Assembly: GCA_015295945.1 (NCBI GenBank)
Contig: DVED01000071.1
Span: 1 to 64,000 of the forward strand
Source: Oscillatoriales cyanobacterium M59_W2019_021
GTDB taxonomy: Bacteria > Cyanobacteriota > Cyanobacteriia > Cyanobacteriales > Geitlerinemataceae
Length of the DNA stretch: 64,000 bases
Direction of reading: 5' to 3'
Shown in pieces: positions 38,948 through 48,596 of the stretch (the first letter of the stretch is position 1; each line of letters opens with the position of its first letter). Under the pieces are notes generated by a model. That model was not told the DNA's origin and did not search any database. It was given only the letters and a program-made list of their open reading frames with translations. The position numbers and the translations under genes were made by a program.

Positions 38948-39709
38948 TTAGTCCATCTCGTTTAGGGTATCATCAACCTCGCTCGGCTGCGACAACGCCC
39001 ACTCGACTTGTCGGAGAATTCCCAGCAACAGGGCGGCTTCCTCGGCAGAGAGTTCGGCGCGATTGTACAGTCGGCGGAACTTCTCCATACGAGCGGCTGC
39101 GGTGTGCGGGTACAAGTATCCCACTCTCAGGAGCAAAGTTTCTAGGCGATCGTAGTATTGTTCTAGCAAATCGATGGGGGCAGGCGAAATCGGCAAAGGT
39201 GACAAATTGTCCGAGGCTGTCGCCGCCAGATGTAACTCATAGGCACAAATAGCGACGGACTGGGCTAAATTTAACGAGGGATAAACCTCACTGGTGGGAA
39301 TGCGAACCCGGCGATGGGCGCGACTTAACTCTTCGTTAGTCAATCCCCGATCCTCTCGACCGAAAATTAATGCCGCAGGGGTCTCTAGCAGCCACGGCAA
39401 GGCGGTTCTGGGAGTTTCTAAAGGCTGGGGACAAGCGCGATCTCGTCCGGCAGTGGCGATCGCCCGCTGACAGCCGCTCAGGGCTTCTGGCAATGTGTCT
39501 ACCACCCGCGCTGACTGCAAAACATCGATCCCGTGTACCGCCATCTTCCGCGCCTCATCCCCCAAATAGTCGCATTGGGGATTCACTAACACCAACTGCG
39601 TCAGCCCCATATTCTTCATCACCCGCGCCACCGAACCCACATTCAGCGGTCCGGCAGGTTCGACCAGCACGATAGAAACTCGATCTAATGGATTGAGTTT
39701 TATGGACAT
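38948..39709 (-). CDS. RNA 2'-O-methyltransferase, TrmJ/SpoU family
   Basis: VSIVLVEPAGPLNVGSVARVMKNMGLTQLVLVNPQCD, ALIFGREDRGLTNEEL, YPSLNLAQSVAICAYEL; start at MSIKLNPLD. Confidence 0.95.
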   Translation of the reverse strand: MSIKLNPLDRVSIVLVEPAGPLNVGSVARVMKNMGLTQLVLVNPQCDYLGDEARKMAVHGIDVLQSARVVDTLPEALSGCQRAIATAGRDRACPQPLETPRTALPWLLETPAALIFGREDRGLTNEELSRAHRRVRIPTSEVYPSLNLAQSVAICAYELHLAATASDNLSPLPISPAPIDLLEQYYDRLETLLLRVGYLYPHTAAARMEKFRRLYNRAELSAEEAALLLGILRQVEWALSQPSEVDDTLNEMD

Positions 39710-39862
39710 TTCATAATGGGTAATGGGTAATGGGCGACCAGCCACTAATATGGTTTTTCTTGAATGGTGATACACATCCCGAGCAGGGGGAACAGGGGGA
39801 TGAGGGATGACGTTAGTTGCACCGAAGCGTATTTAGGTGATCGATATAATCACTCAGCAAAG

Positions 39863-40054
39863 TTAAAAATTCAGCCAACCAATCCCCAGGAAAACCGCCC
39901 ATCCTAGGAGGGTAAAGACGCCGAATAGCCCCCACATAAAGGGCAAAATCCACTTTTTATCGGAGTAACCGAGGAGGGGGGTCACGGAAGCGAGGACGAC
40001 GAAGAGGAAGAAGATGATGAGAAGGACGAGTAGGGTTGTAGGTGTCATCGACAT
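39863..40054 (-). CDS. Small hypothetical membrane protein
   Basis: 63 aa, two TM segments MTPTTLLVLLIIFFLFVVLASV / WGLFGVFTLLGWAVFLGIGWL. Confidence 0.6.
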   Translation of the reverse strand: MSMTPTTLLVLLIIFFLFVVLASVTPLLGYSDKKWILPFMWGLFGVFTLLGWAVFLGIGWLNF

Positions 40055-40359
40055 GGCGATCTCGGAAGTTTAGGAGTGACAGGGGTTTGGGGGGCAACTG
40101 GCGGTAGCGATCCGCGACCCTCAAACTCGAGAAGGCAACTGCCATAAACCACTGTAGCAATGAGATGATAAATTAGTAGATTTTTTGGCGATCGTATTGT
40201 TTTACGTACGATAAGTTTTTATAGCTTCGCCCCAAGTTAGAGTACCACATTTCTAAAACCCTGTAAACTCGTTCGATAATTGACCCCATTCTCAATAAAA
40301 AGCGAGAAATTTACGAAAAAATCCCATCGAAGTGGAAGTCGTGACATCAATTTTTCCGG

Positions 40360-42666
40360 TCAACTCATCCCTGGAATCGATCGAGCGGCATCGAGGAGCA
40401 AGCGCTTTTCCGAGCGAGCGATCGCCCGAGCGGTCGATTCTACGGCATCGGGAGAGACCGAAATTGCCGTAATCCCCCACCGGACCAAAGCATCGACGAG
40501 TTCGGGGTAGCGAGCGGGAGCATCGCCGCAGATGGAGCAGGGAATCCCCGCCTCCCGCGCCATTTCGATCGCTTGTTGGATGGCTCGCATCACGGCTGGG
40601 TGTCGTGCGTCGAATCGATCGGCGATCGCCCGATCGTCCCGGTGTGCCGCCAACATCAGTTGAGTCAAATCGTTACTACCGATGGCGATACCGCCAACGC
40701 CCGCCCGCAGGTAATCGGGAAGTAAAAAGATTGCCGACGGCACTTCCAGGGCAATCCAAACACTTGACGAAGACCCCGCCGCTTCCACCCGCTGGCGACA
40801 AAATTCAAACTCTTCGACAGTGCGGACGAACGGCAACAACAACTGTAAATTCGCTCCCCCTGCCTGACGCACCCGTGCCATTGCTGCCAACTCCAAATCG
40901 AACAGCGTCGGATCGATTTGATAGCTCAACGTTCCTCGTACTGCCAGCGCCGAGTCTGCGGTTCGACCGCGAACGCCCCCGTCGAAGGTTCGGTAAAATA
41001 CCGCTCGCGGTGCGAAGGCGCGAGTAAATTTTTGTAGTGCCTCCGCCAACCGATCGACCAATTGAGACGATCGGTCGGTTTCGAGCCATCGCTCGATCGG
41101 TTGCCCCTCTAAAACCTCGCGAACCATCAATTCGGAACGGATCAAGCCCACACCATCGACAGGTAAAGCGGCAACGCGATCGATCGCACTAGGTTGCGAC
41201 AGGTTCACCCAAAGTTGGGTCGCTAAATTCGGTCTTTCCGAAGTGGAGGAGGGAGGAACCGACGACTGGGTTACAGGGGAAGCAATCGCGTTTAAATGTA
41301 CTTCGCCGCGATCCCCATCCAGATGCAGCCATTCCCCACTCTTGATGCGATCGGTCGCACCGACCACCCCCACCACCGCCGGAATTCCCAACTCCCGCGC
41401 GAAAATCGCCGCATGACTGGTGAGTCCCCCCCATTCCGCCACCAATCCCGCCGCATTTTGCAGTAGGGGAAAAGCGTCGGGATCGAGTTTCGATGCAACC
41501 AGGATATAAGGGCTCGATCGCCCAGTGCCACTATTTCGCAACTGCGCTAACGTTCGTGCCGGAGCGATCGCCTGTCCTCCAGACGCCGCCACCCCCCTTA
41601 AAATTGCTGTCGGCGCATTAGCTGCGGATACAGTAGGACGATTCGGTTCGAGGGGAATTTCCATACCATTCGCTCCCAGGGGGTACACTTGCACGATGTA
41701 AATCGAGGATGCGGACGTCAGCGCATTTGGCATCCCAGATGTCGATCCCAACAGCACCCATTCCAGTTTAAAGTTTTCCCCCAAATCGGCACGCAACTGC
41801 CGAGCTAACTCGAGTGCTGCCGAGATCGCCGCGATCGGCAATTTTTCTTCTCCCTCACTTGCCGATGCTTCTGCAAAGGAGGGAGACATTTCGACGAGAA
41901 ACTCTCGACATCGCCCCCGGATTTCTCCTGTTTGCAGATCCACACGATACAAATCGGGGATGACTTCTTTGCGATTCGAGATAAATTCTAGGCCGGGGGT
42001 TGCTTGAATGTCCGCGCGCAACCCGCGAACTTCGAGACTTCCTGAAGCGATCGCCTCGGGTAATGGTTGAACGACGACTGCCAACCGAATGTCCGAGAGG
42101 GCAATTCCGTATCGCTGCCAGCAAAACAAACTGCGCGCGCGAAACAATTCCGCCCAAACCCGCTTCAGTGCCAAAGTGAGATCCTCCGGACGCACCCCGG
42201 CAATCTGGGAGTCGAGCAATTCGTTCAAACGGACTTGAGTCCCTTTTCCCAAACGACTGGGAACGCTGAGAGAGGGATGAACGATCGCCGTAGTCACCGA
42301 CTCGGATCTGACGATTTCTGCTAAATCGGAAACCCACCCAGAGGGAAGTTCGGCAGCCAGAATTGCCCGGCGAATGGTAGAAGAAATGGCTTGGAGTTGA
42401 GAGGGATCGTCAACATTGAGGGATAGGGAAGAAGACAACAATTCGGCAAATAACGGCTCTTGCCACCTCTGACTCTGCCAAAAATCAGATAGCATCTGCG
42501 CCGAGACGATCGACCCCGGTAGGATAGGATAGCCTTTTTGGGCAATGCGGCTCAGATCAAACGCCCGATCTCCGAGAAACGCGCGATCCTTTAGCGAGGT
42601 TGTTTCGAGAGCGACAGGTGGGATGCGGTCGAGCCAGCGTAAGCTTAATTCTCGATCTGGGTTCAC
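40360..42666 (-). CDS. Phosphoenolpyruvate-synthase-like / putative PEP-binding protein
   Basis: GLVAEWGGLTSHAAIFARELGIPAVVGV phosphohistidine motif, GVGLIRSELMVRE, FYRTFDGGVRGR, GGIAIGSNDLTQLMLAAHRD, PCSICGDAPARYPE. Confidence 0.95.
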   Translation of the reverse strand: MNPDRELSLRWLDRIPPVALETTSLKDRAFLGDRAFDLSRIAQKGYPILPGSIVSAQMLSDFWQSQRWQEPLFAELLSSSLSLNVDDPSQLQAISSTIRRAILAAELPSGWVSDLAEIVRSESVTTAIVHPSLSVPSRLGKGTQVRLNELLDSQIAGVRPEDLTLALKRVWAELFRARSLFCWQRYGIALSDIRLAVVVQPLPEAIASGSLEVRGLRADIQATPGLEFISNRKEVIPDLYRVDLQTGEIRGRCREFLVEMSPSFAEASASEGEEKLPIAAISAALELARQLRADLGENFKLEWVLLGSTSGMPNALTSASSIYIVQVYPLGANGMEIPLEPNRPTVSAANAPTAILRGVAASGGQAIAPARTLAQLRNSGTGRSSPYILVASKLDPDAFPLLQNAAGLVAEWGGLTSHAAIFARELGIPAVVGVVGATDRIKSGEWLHLDGDRGEVHLNAIASPVTQSSVPPSSTSERPNLATQLWVNLSQPSAIDRVAALPVDGVGLIRSELMVREVLEGQPIERWLETDRSSQLVDRLAEALQKFTRAFAPRAVFYRTFDGGVRGRTADSALAVRGTLSYQIDPTLFDLELAAMARVRQAGGANLQLLLPFVRTVEEFEFCRQRVEAAGSSSSVWIALEVPSAIFLLPDYLRAGVGGIAIGSNDLTQLMLAAHRDDRAIADRFDARHPAVMRAIQQAIEMAREAGIPCSICGDAPARYPELVDALVRWGITAISVSPDAVESTARAIARSEKRLLLDAARSIPGMS

Positions 42667-42761
42667 TGAGTCTTAGCTCGTCGGATGCACTTTCTATTAT
42701 CCCTCTTTACGGAGAGGAGTGGCAGGAGTTATGAAGGCAGAAGGCGCAAGAAAGCAGAGGG

Positions 42762-42905
42762 AGCTTTCTTGAGCAGGGGGAGAATGGGGAGCAAGGGAAG
42801 CCGGGGAGGCAGGGGAAGAAGAAAGCAAAAGCGCGAAAGCGCAACTAGCAATTACAAACCCCAACGACAAATGACAAATGACAAATGACAAACCCCAAAT
42901 GACTA
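42762..42905. repeat. Dispersed repeat (paralogous to 23826-23903)
   Basis: gagctttcttgagc...gaagccgggga...gaagaagaaagcaaaagcgcgaaagcgcaactagcaatta in both places. Confidence 0.85.
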
Positions 42906-43173
42906 CAAAAATCACCTCCCTCCGGATCGGAGAAAGGTGAGTAAACCCCAAGAGATCTAGAAAATGAGAATAGATTGCCCTAGTCGATCGCAGATGTTGT
43001 TATCGTGCGCCAACTGGCAAAAAATTTTCATGCGAGCTTTGTTTGCGTATCTTAGGAGATATTGTGGAGAATACAAAGAAAGCTGGGACTCTTTTACGGT
43101 ATTTTTAAGGAAATTCCGTATATTTAGCGAATTAATAAAGTTTTGGCAAAACACTCGTCTAGAAGAAATATTT

Positions 43174-43830
43174 ATGATATACAAATCTATTTTGGATCTA
43201 TTTCTGAAAAGCCAGTGTTCGCTGTGCGATCGCAGCGCGGAAGCAGAACTTTGCCCCTATTGCCAGCGACAGATCCAGCACGCTCAGTTCGCCAATCCCC
43301 GTCAATTTTGGCAACAACCGCTCCCCGTGTTTTCTTGGGGAGAATATAGCGGTAAGTTGAAAGCAGCGATCGCGGCGATGAAATACGAAAATCGTCCCCA
43401 GCTTGCCAAACCTCTGGGACAATGGTTGGGTCGAGCTTGGCAGAACTCGTTTCCGGGAAAGCGCGATCGACCCACCGTCGTTCCCATTCCCATGCACTTG
43501 CAAAAGCGCCGAGAACGGGGTTTCGATCAAGCAGAATTACTCGCTCGATCGTTTTGCCAAATGACGGGTTTTCCCTTAGAAAAACGGGGTTTGCAACGGA
43601 TGCGCCAAACTCAAGCGCTCTTTAATCTGTCCCCCGAGGAACGACAGCAAGAAGTTGCCGACGCCTTCGAGGTGGGAGCCGGATTTCGCCGCCGACAGCC
43701 TTCTGGCACGGTACTGTTGCTCGATGATATTTACACCACCGGAGCCACCGCCAAAGCCGCTGCAACGGCTTTAAAACGCCGAGGAATCCGCGTTTTGGGA
43801 GTTGCCGCAATTGCCACTCCTAGGCGGTAA
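43174..43830 (+). CDS. comF: ComF family phosphoribosyltransferase-like protein
   Basis: CSLCDRSAEAELCPYCQR zinc finger, VVPIPMHLQKRRERGFDQAELLAR, VLLLDDIYTTGATAKAAATAL (PRPP loop); start at MIYKSIL. Confidence 0.95.
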   Translation: MIYKSILDLFLKSQCSLCDRSAEAELCPYCQRQIQHAQFANPRQFWQQPLPVFSWGEYSGKLKAAIAAMKYENRPQLAKPLGQWLGRAWQNSFPGKRDRPTVVPIPMHLQKRRERGFDQAELLARSFCQMTGFPLEKRGLQRMRQTQALFNLSPEERQQEVADAFEVGAGFRRRQPSGTVLLLDDIYTTGATAKAAATALKRRGIRVLGVAAIATPRR

Positions 43831-43965
43831 TGTTATTTGGTTTTGGGGGTTTGGGGTTTGGGATTGGTAGTGGGTAGGGTGTGTTGAGGCACGAAACGCA
43901 CCATTATTGTTAGTTGCTTCTCTCCCCCGGCTTCCCCTGCTCTTTAATTTTGAACTCCTCACAAT

Positions 43966-45387
43966 ATGGTTCAACCTTTTAATTCGATACCCAAACGAGC
44001 CGATGCGCTCGATGCTTTGCGGGGATTGGCTATTTTGGCGATGGTTTTCTCGGGGGTGATTCCATTTGGCGGAGCGCTTCCGGCGTGGATGTATCACGCG
44101 CAATTACCGCCACCCAACCATCAGTTCGATCCCAAGTTACCCGGATTGACCTGGGTGGATTTGGTTTTTCCGCTCTTTTTGTTGGCGTTGGGTGCGGCGA
44201 TTCCCCTGGCGCAGTCTCGTAATTTTATCGCTGGAAAAACGCAACTTCAAGTAATCTTTTCTCTGTTAAAGCGGGGATTTTTCTTAGGGGTTTTTGCGAT
44301 CTTTTTACAGCACGTTCGACCCTATACTCTCAATCCCAATCCGACCGATCGCACATGGTGGATTGCTTTGGCGGGATTTATCATTCTGTTTTTGATGTAT
44401 ACTCGCTGGTCTCCCGAACGATCAAAAAGGGTGCGACGATCGCTAACGTTGATGGGTTGGGGAGGAGCGATCGCGCTGATGGCAGTGCTGCGCTATCCCG
44501 ACGGTCGGGGGGTTTCGCTCGATCGCAGCGATATTATTTTAATCGTGTTGACCAATGCGATCGTTTTTGGCGGAATTATTTGGGTTGTCACGCGCGATCG
44601 CCCTCAGTTTCGTTTGGGTTTCTTAGCGATTTTACTGGCGTTAAGACTGTCGGCTACGGCTGATGGTTGGGTGGCTGCACTGTGGTCGTCTTCTCCAGTT
44701 CCGTGGATTTTTCAATTCGATTATTTGAAGTATTTATTTATCGTTATTCCCGGAACGATGGTGGGTGATTTGTTGCTGGAGTGGCGGCAATATTCCGAAC
44801 CCGAAAAATCGTCTTGGAGTCGAAATCGATATGCAATTATCAGTATTTTACTCGTCACGACCATCGGGGTTCTCCTGGTTGGCTTGCAATCGCGTTGGGT
44901 TTGGCAAACAACGATCGCCGTTCTTATATTACTCATTTTGGGCGATCGTCTGGTGAAACAGTTTCAGACTGCTACGGAACGGTTAATTTCAACGTTATAT
45001 CGTTGGGGATTCTATGCAACCCTATTGGGTTTGTGTTTTGAACCCTATGAAGGAGGTATCAAAAAAGATAGTGCGACGTTTAGTTATTTTTTTATTACCA
45101 CTGGAATTTCGATATTTATTTTGATTTTGTTCGAGATCGCGATCGAAAAATTCCAACTCGCCTCCAAACTTCAAATTCTCATCGATAACGGTCGCAACCC
45201 AATGATTGCCTACGTGGGATTCGGCAACCTCATTTTACCCCTGCTCAATCTTACCGATCTCCAACAAAAAATTGCCGACCTCAATCTCTCGATCGAATTA
45301 CGAGTTATACTGGCAATCTTTTATACCTTCATTCTAGCGGCGATCGTCAGCAAGCTAACGCAGTTCAAACTATTTTGGAGAACGTAG
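43966..45387 (+). CDS. DUF5009/HGSNAT-like multi-pass membrane acyltransferase-like protein
   Basis: RADALDALRGLAILAMVFSGVIPFGGALPAWMYHAQ...LPGLTWVDLVFPLFLLALGAAIPLA; ~11 TM segments. Confidence 0.88.
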   Translation: MVQPFNSIPKRADALDALRGLAILAMVFSGVIPFGGALPAWMYHAQLPPPNHQFDPKLPGLTWVDLVFPLFLLALGAAIPLAQSRNFIAGKTQLQVIFSLLKRGFFLGVFAIFLQHVRPYTLNPNPTDRTWWIALAGFIILFLMYTRWSPERSKRVRRSLTLMGWGGAIALMAVLRYPDGRGVSLDRSDIILIVLTNAIVFGGIIWVVTRDRPQFRLGFLAILLALRLSATADGWVAALWSSSPVPWIFQFDYLKYLFIVIPGTMVGDLLLEWRQYSEPEKSSWSRNRYAIISILLVTTIGVLLVGLQSRWVWQTTIAVLILLILGDRLVKQFQTATERLISTLYRWGFYATLLGLCFEPYEGGIKKDSATFSYFFITTGISIFILILFEIAIEKFQLASKLQILIDNGRNPMIAYVGFGNLILPLLNLTDLQQKIADLNLSIELRVILAIFYTFILAAIVSKLTQFKLFWRT

Positions 45388-45420
45388 GTGGACGATCTTT
45401 TGATCGCTTTCGATCTAACT

Positions 45421-46002
45421 TCAGGGTAACTCGGTTTCAAAGACAATTCCTTCGTATAAAATTTCGATCGGGAATTCTAATTCTAAGCTGGAAAGCGTTA
45501 CTACATCTCCAGGAATGTAGGGATAGTACAGCCACATCCTTCCTTCTCCCCTACAATAGCGTTCGACGGAAATTTTTTCCGAATCGATTAAGAGATATTC
45601 CTGAAGTGTGGGAATTTTGAGGTAGTTTGTAAATTTTTCTCCTCGATCTTTGGCACTGGTACTGGGAGAAAGAACTTCGGCAATTAGGGTGGGATTTTGG
45701 ATGAATTTGCGAGCTTTGAGATCTTCGGGATCGCAACTGACAATAACATCGGGATAGTAGTATTGGCGTTGCGAGTTGAGTTGTGCTTTCACGTCGGAAA
45801 CGTTGGCTCGACAACCCCGAGAACCCAGATGGGGACGTAATATCGAGTACAAGTTCAGTGCAATATCGTTATGGGGAATGGTACTGCCTGTCATGGCAAA
45901 CACTTCGCCATCAACGTATTCGTAGCGAATGTCTTGCTGAGCTTCCCATTCGAGGTATTCCTCTGCGGTCATTTTTGGGGGGTATTCGGGGATAGCTATC
46001 AT
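45421..46002 (-). CDS. Uma2 family protein
   Basis: MTAEEYLEWEAQQDIRYEYVDGEVFAMTGSTIPHNDIALNL, YYPDVIVSCD, PTLIAEVLSPSTSAKDRGEKFTNYLKIPTLQEYLLID. Confidence 0.96.
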   Translation of the reverse strand: MIAIPEYPPKMTAEEYLEWEAQQDIRYEYVDGEVFAMTGSTIPHNDIALNLYSILRPHLGSRGCRANVSDVKAQLNSQRQYYYPDVIVSCDPEDLKARKFIQNPTLIAEVLSPSTSAKDRGEKFTNYLKIPTLQEYLLIDSEKISVERYCRGEGRMWLYYPYIPGDVVTLSSLELEFPIEILYEGIVFETELP

Positions 46003-46107
46003 ATCGGTTACAGCCTCTTGAATCTTATCTTTATTGTATCGGGCGATCTCTCGGGTGCTGGAAGTGGCAAACTAGAAGTAGCGTTCGGAAATAGGGAGAC
46101 TCAAACA

Positions 46108-46401
46108 ATGACAATCTCCGCCGATAAAAAGATGTGGACGGATGAGGACTTTATGGCATTGTCCGAAGACGGACATCGCTATGAGTTGGTGAATGGGGAA
46201 CTGGTCGTTAGTAGATATTCCAACACCTCCGGTAAAATCAGAGCCAAAGTGCGATCGATGCGGAAATATTTCTCACGATCGACTGATGGCAGAATTGGGT
46301 TTGACCGAACCTTCTCCAGCGAATTAGTTTATTTAAGTGAAAGAGGTATAAGTGAGCGAGTTTTTGAAGTGTGCGATCGAGATCTTCTGGTTGGAGATTA
46401 G
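46108..46401 (+). pseudogene. Uma2 family 5' fragment fused to unrelated tail
   Basis: MWTDEDFMALSEDGHRYELVNGELV matches the Uma2 N-terminus; the endonuclease core is absent. Confidence 0.6.
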
Positions 46402-46420
46402 AACTCTAGTATCTAGATCT

Positions 46421-47206
46421 CTAGTCCGGGTTAGATTTCGCTTTCATCCATAATTTAGCGATTTGAAAAGCTGGATTCACGATTAAAAATTTAGATATCA
46501 ATTTGAAGATAGGTTGATTTTGGATAGCTGAAGCTAAAGGAGGAGACAGTTTTTGATAAACTTGCACAAATAGATTACCAATTGGATGAGATAACAAGTA
46601 TTGATCGCAAAAAACACGTAGAGTTTGAACTTCTAAAGAGTCTTCGCCACACGCAGCAGTAGCAATAAAACAACTTCCTTTGAAGTTTGATTTACATTCA
46701 GGATGAACGTCAAAAGTTTTATATGTATCTATTTCTCCATCATTATAAGAAACTTTAAACCTTACTTTTTCATTATTTTGTATAGGAAGTCCACAGTAAT
46801 TGCAACCATCAAAAATTATTAGTTGACCACAATTTTTGCAATTACTACGATACTTGACAGTAACATATCGTAAATTTAATCCAGTGTCTCCTATTTTTTT
46901 TGGTTCTGAACATCCAAGTTCTAGAATAGGCCGAGAAGTAACTTGATTACAAGTAGGACATTTCAGTTGTATTGGATCATATTTTTGAAAGCAATATGAG
47001 TGATAAGAAAGGCCCCGAGACGCAGATGATCGGAATAGTGTCTCGTTCGACCCAATAGTAATCGCCTCTAATTTTCTTAAACTTTGTTTACAAAGATCGC
47101 ATGAAGTCAAATTTGGATCGTAACTGTTATACCCACAATGAGGACAACAAGAAACCGCAGAACTAACAGGCTTGCCACATTTTATACAAGACTTTAATGT
47201 AGGCAT
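46421..47206 (-). CDS. Multi-zinc-ribbon protein with CFI-box-CTERM domain
   Basis: Five or more CxxC pairs (CIKCGK..CCPHCG, CDLCK, CPTC, CKNCG..CNYCG) then CFIATAACGEDSLEVQTLRVFCDQYLLSHPIGNLFVQVYQKLSPPLASAI. Confidence 0.8.
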   Translation of the reverse strand: MPTLKSCIKCGKPVSSAVSCCPHCGYNSYDPNLTSCDLCKQSLRKLEAITIGSNETLFRSSASRGLSYHSYCFQKYDPIQLKCPTCNQVTSRPILELGCSEPKKIGDTGLNLRYVTVKYRSNCKNCGQLIIFDGCNYCGLPIQNNEKVRFKVSYNDGEIDTYKTFDVHPECKSNFKGSCFIATAACGEDSLEVQTLRVFCDQYLLSHPIGNLFVQVYQKLSPPLASAIQNQPIFKLISKFLIVNPAFQIAKLWMKAKSNPD

Positions 47207-47319
47207 AATATGTATTAAGTGTATTAATGTAAATTCCTGAAAGACAGTTCACTAAATGAAAAATACTTGTTATTTAAGTAAAAGTCAAGACGGCAAAAGT
47301 CGGATTAAAGCGGATACAT

Positions 47320-47340
47320 AAAAATCTTATAAAGATTTTT
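47320..47340. repeat. Perfect 9-bp hairpin between direct repeats
   Basis: AAAAATCTT-ATA-AAGATTTTT, flanked by 47287-47309 and 47345-47367 direct repeats. Confidence 0.85.
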
Positions 47341-47394
47341 GACGAAGACGGAGAAAGTCGGATAAAATGATTTTTAGTCGTTAGGAATGCCTAA

Positions 47395-47877
47395 ATGGAT
47401 GTCTGGGAAGCCATAAAGTTAGTTGATGCTATCGTCTTTTCCCAAACAGGTGAGCATCTAGACGATCTACAAGCTGGTATTGTTGAAGGAGTTTTGAAGC
47501 GAAAGAAATATACTGATATCGCTAAAAGTTATGAATGTACAGAAGGTCACGTGAAGGATATCAGTTATAACCTTTGGCACATTCTGTCTACAGCACTAGG
47601 CGAACAGGTGAATAAGAAAAATTTAAAAACGACATTACTGCGTCATGGCTGTCTTAATATTTGGGGTGGGACTTTTAGCGAAAGCAACGTAATTGGTAAT
47701 GTTCAATTCTGTGGCAGCATATCCCAAAAGCAGATTGTCAATGAATCGCCTGATTTTTCTAGGGGTAAACATCAAGAGAAGATCGAAATTGCCGTCAAAC
47801 TAAGACAGCGAGGATGGGACGATCTCCAAATCATCGAACTCCTCGGTCTTTCTCCAGAAGACATCCAGAATATTTAA
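47395..47877 (+). CDS. Orphan vMAP-N-like (vWA-MoxR associated / STAND-NTPase N-terminal) HTH protein
   Basis: LVDAIVFSQTGEHLDDLQAGIVEGVLKRKKYTDIAKSYECTEGHVKDISYNLWHILSTALGEQVNKKNLKTTL is the cyanobacterial N-terminal HTH usually fused to NB-ARC/STAND domains; no NTPase follows. Confidence 0.75.
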   Translation: MDVWEAIKLVDAIVFSQTGEHLDDLQAGIVEGVLKRKKYTDIAKSYECTEGHVKDISYNLWHILSTALGEQVNKKNLKTTLLRHGCLNIWGGTFSESNVIGNVQFCGSISQKQIVNESPDFSRGKHQEKIEIAVKLRQRGWDDLQIIELLGLSPEDIQNI

Positions 47878-47958
47878 TGGCGATCAAAAAAACTAAGACA
47901 TGTTGTAGGTTGCCAAGCCACTACTACGGTTTCCATCAAAAATTGATTGTCCTGCTCT

Positions 47959-48300
47959 TCAATTCTCTCGAATCATTTCAGAAATGACTCTGGCTAATTC
48001 CGGGAGAGATTCCTCAATCGTCTGCCAAACAACTTCCACATCAACTTGCCAATATTCATGAACTAAAATATCGCGCATTCCTGCCACAGACGACCAAGGA
48101 ATTTCGGGATACTTGTTGCGTAATTCACCAGGGATTTTTTTGGTCGCTTCACCAATAATTTCTAATAACTTAACCACCGCTAAAACTTTTTCTCTGTTAC
48201 TCAAAAAATCTTCAAATGTAATCCCTCTTACAAAAGAATTAATCTCGGAAATTGCGTCCACAATATCTTCTAAAGACTCCCGTAACCCTCGCGGTGTCAT
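47959..48300 (-). CDS. hepT: HepT-like toxin (DUF86)
   Basis: IVDAISEINSFVRGITFEDFLSNREKVLAVVKLLEIIGEATKKIPGELRNKYPEIPWSSVAGMRDILVHEYWQVDVEVVW contains RX4HXY-like RDILVHEY. Confidence 0.95.
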   Translation of the reverse strand: MTPRGLRESLEDIVDAISEINSFVRGITFEDFLSNREKVLAVVKLLEIIGEATKKIPGELRNKYPEIPWSSVAGMRDILVHEYWQVDVEVVWQTIEESLPELARVISEMIREN

Positions 48301-48590
48301 ACCTTCACAGCTTCCTCCAAAACCCGCTCCCGAATTCTCGGTTTTAGACCTTTTTGCGTTACAACATCCACGCGCATTTCCAACATTTCACTTAAATAAT
48401 CCCGCAATTGCGCTAACATCCACAGCGTAGGCGGTCGATCGTAATCGATCAACAGATCGAGATCGCTACTCGGGGTTTGCTGTCCTCGTGCGTAGGAACC
48501 AAAAATTGACATTTCCGACACTCGAAATCGAGCTTGCAATAACTCTCGATGCGCCTGTAAAAGGTGTTGGATTTCCTCTAAACTTTTCAT
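48297..48590 (-). CDS. mntA: MntA-like nucleotidyltransferase antitoxin
   Basis: FRVSEMSIFGSYARGQQTPSSDLDLLIDYDRPPTLW; overlaps hepT by 4 nt. Confidence 0.95.
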   Translation of the reverse strand: MKSLEEIQHLLQAHRELLQARFRVSEMSIFGSYARGQQTPSSDLDLLIDYDRPPTLWMLAQLRDYLSEMLEMRVDVVTQKGLKPRIRERVLEEAVKV

Positions 48591-48596
48591 GGCTGA

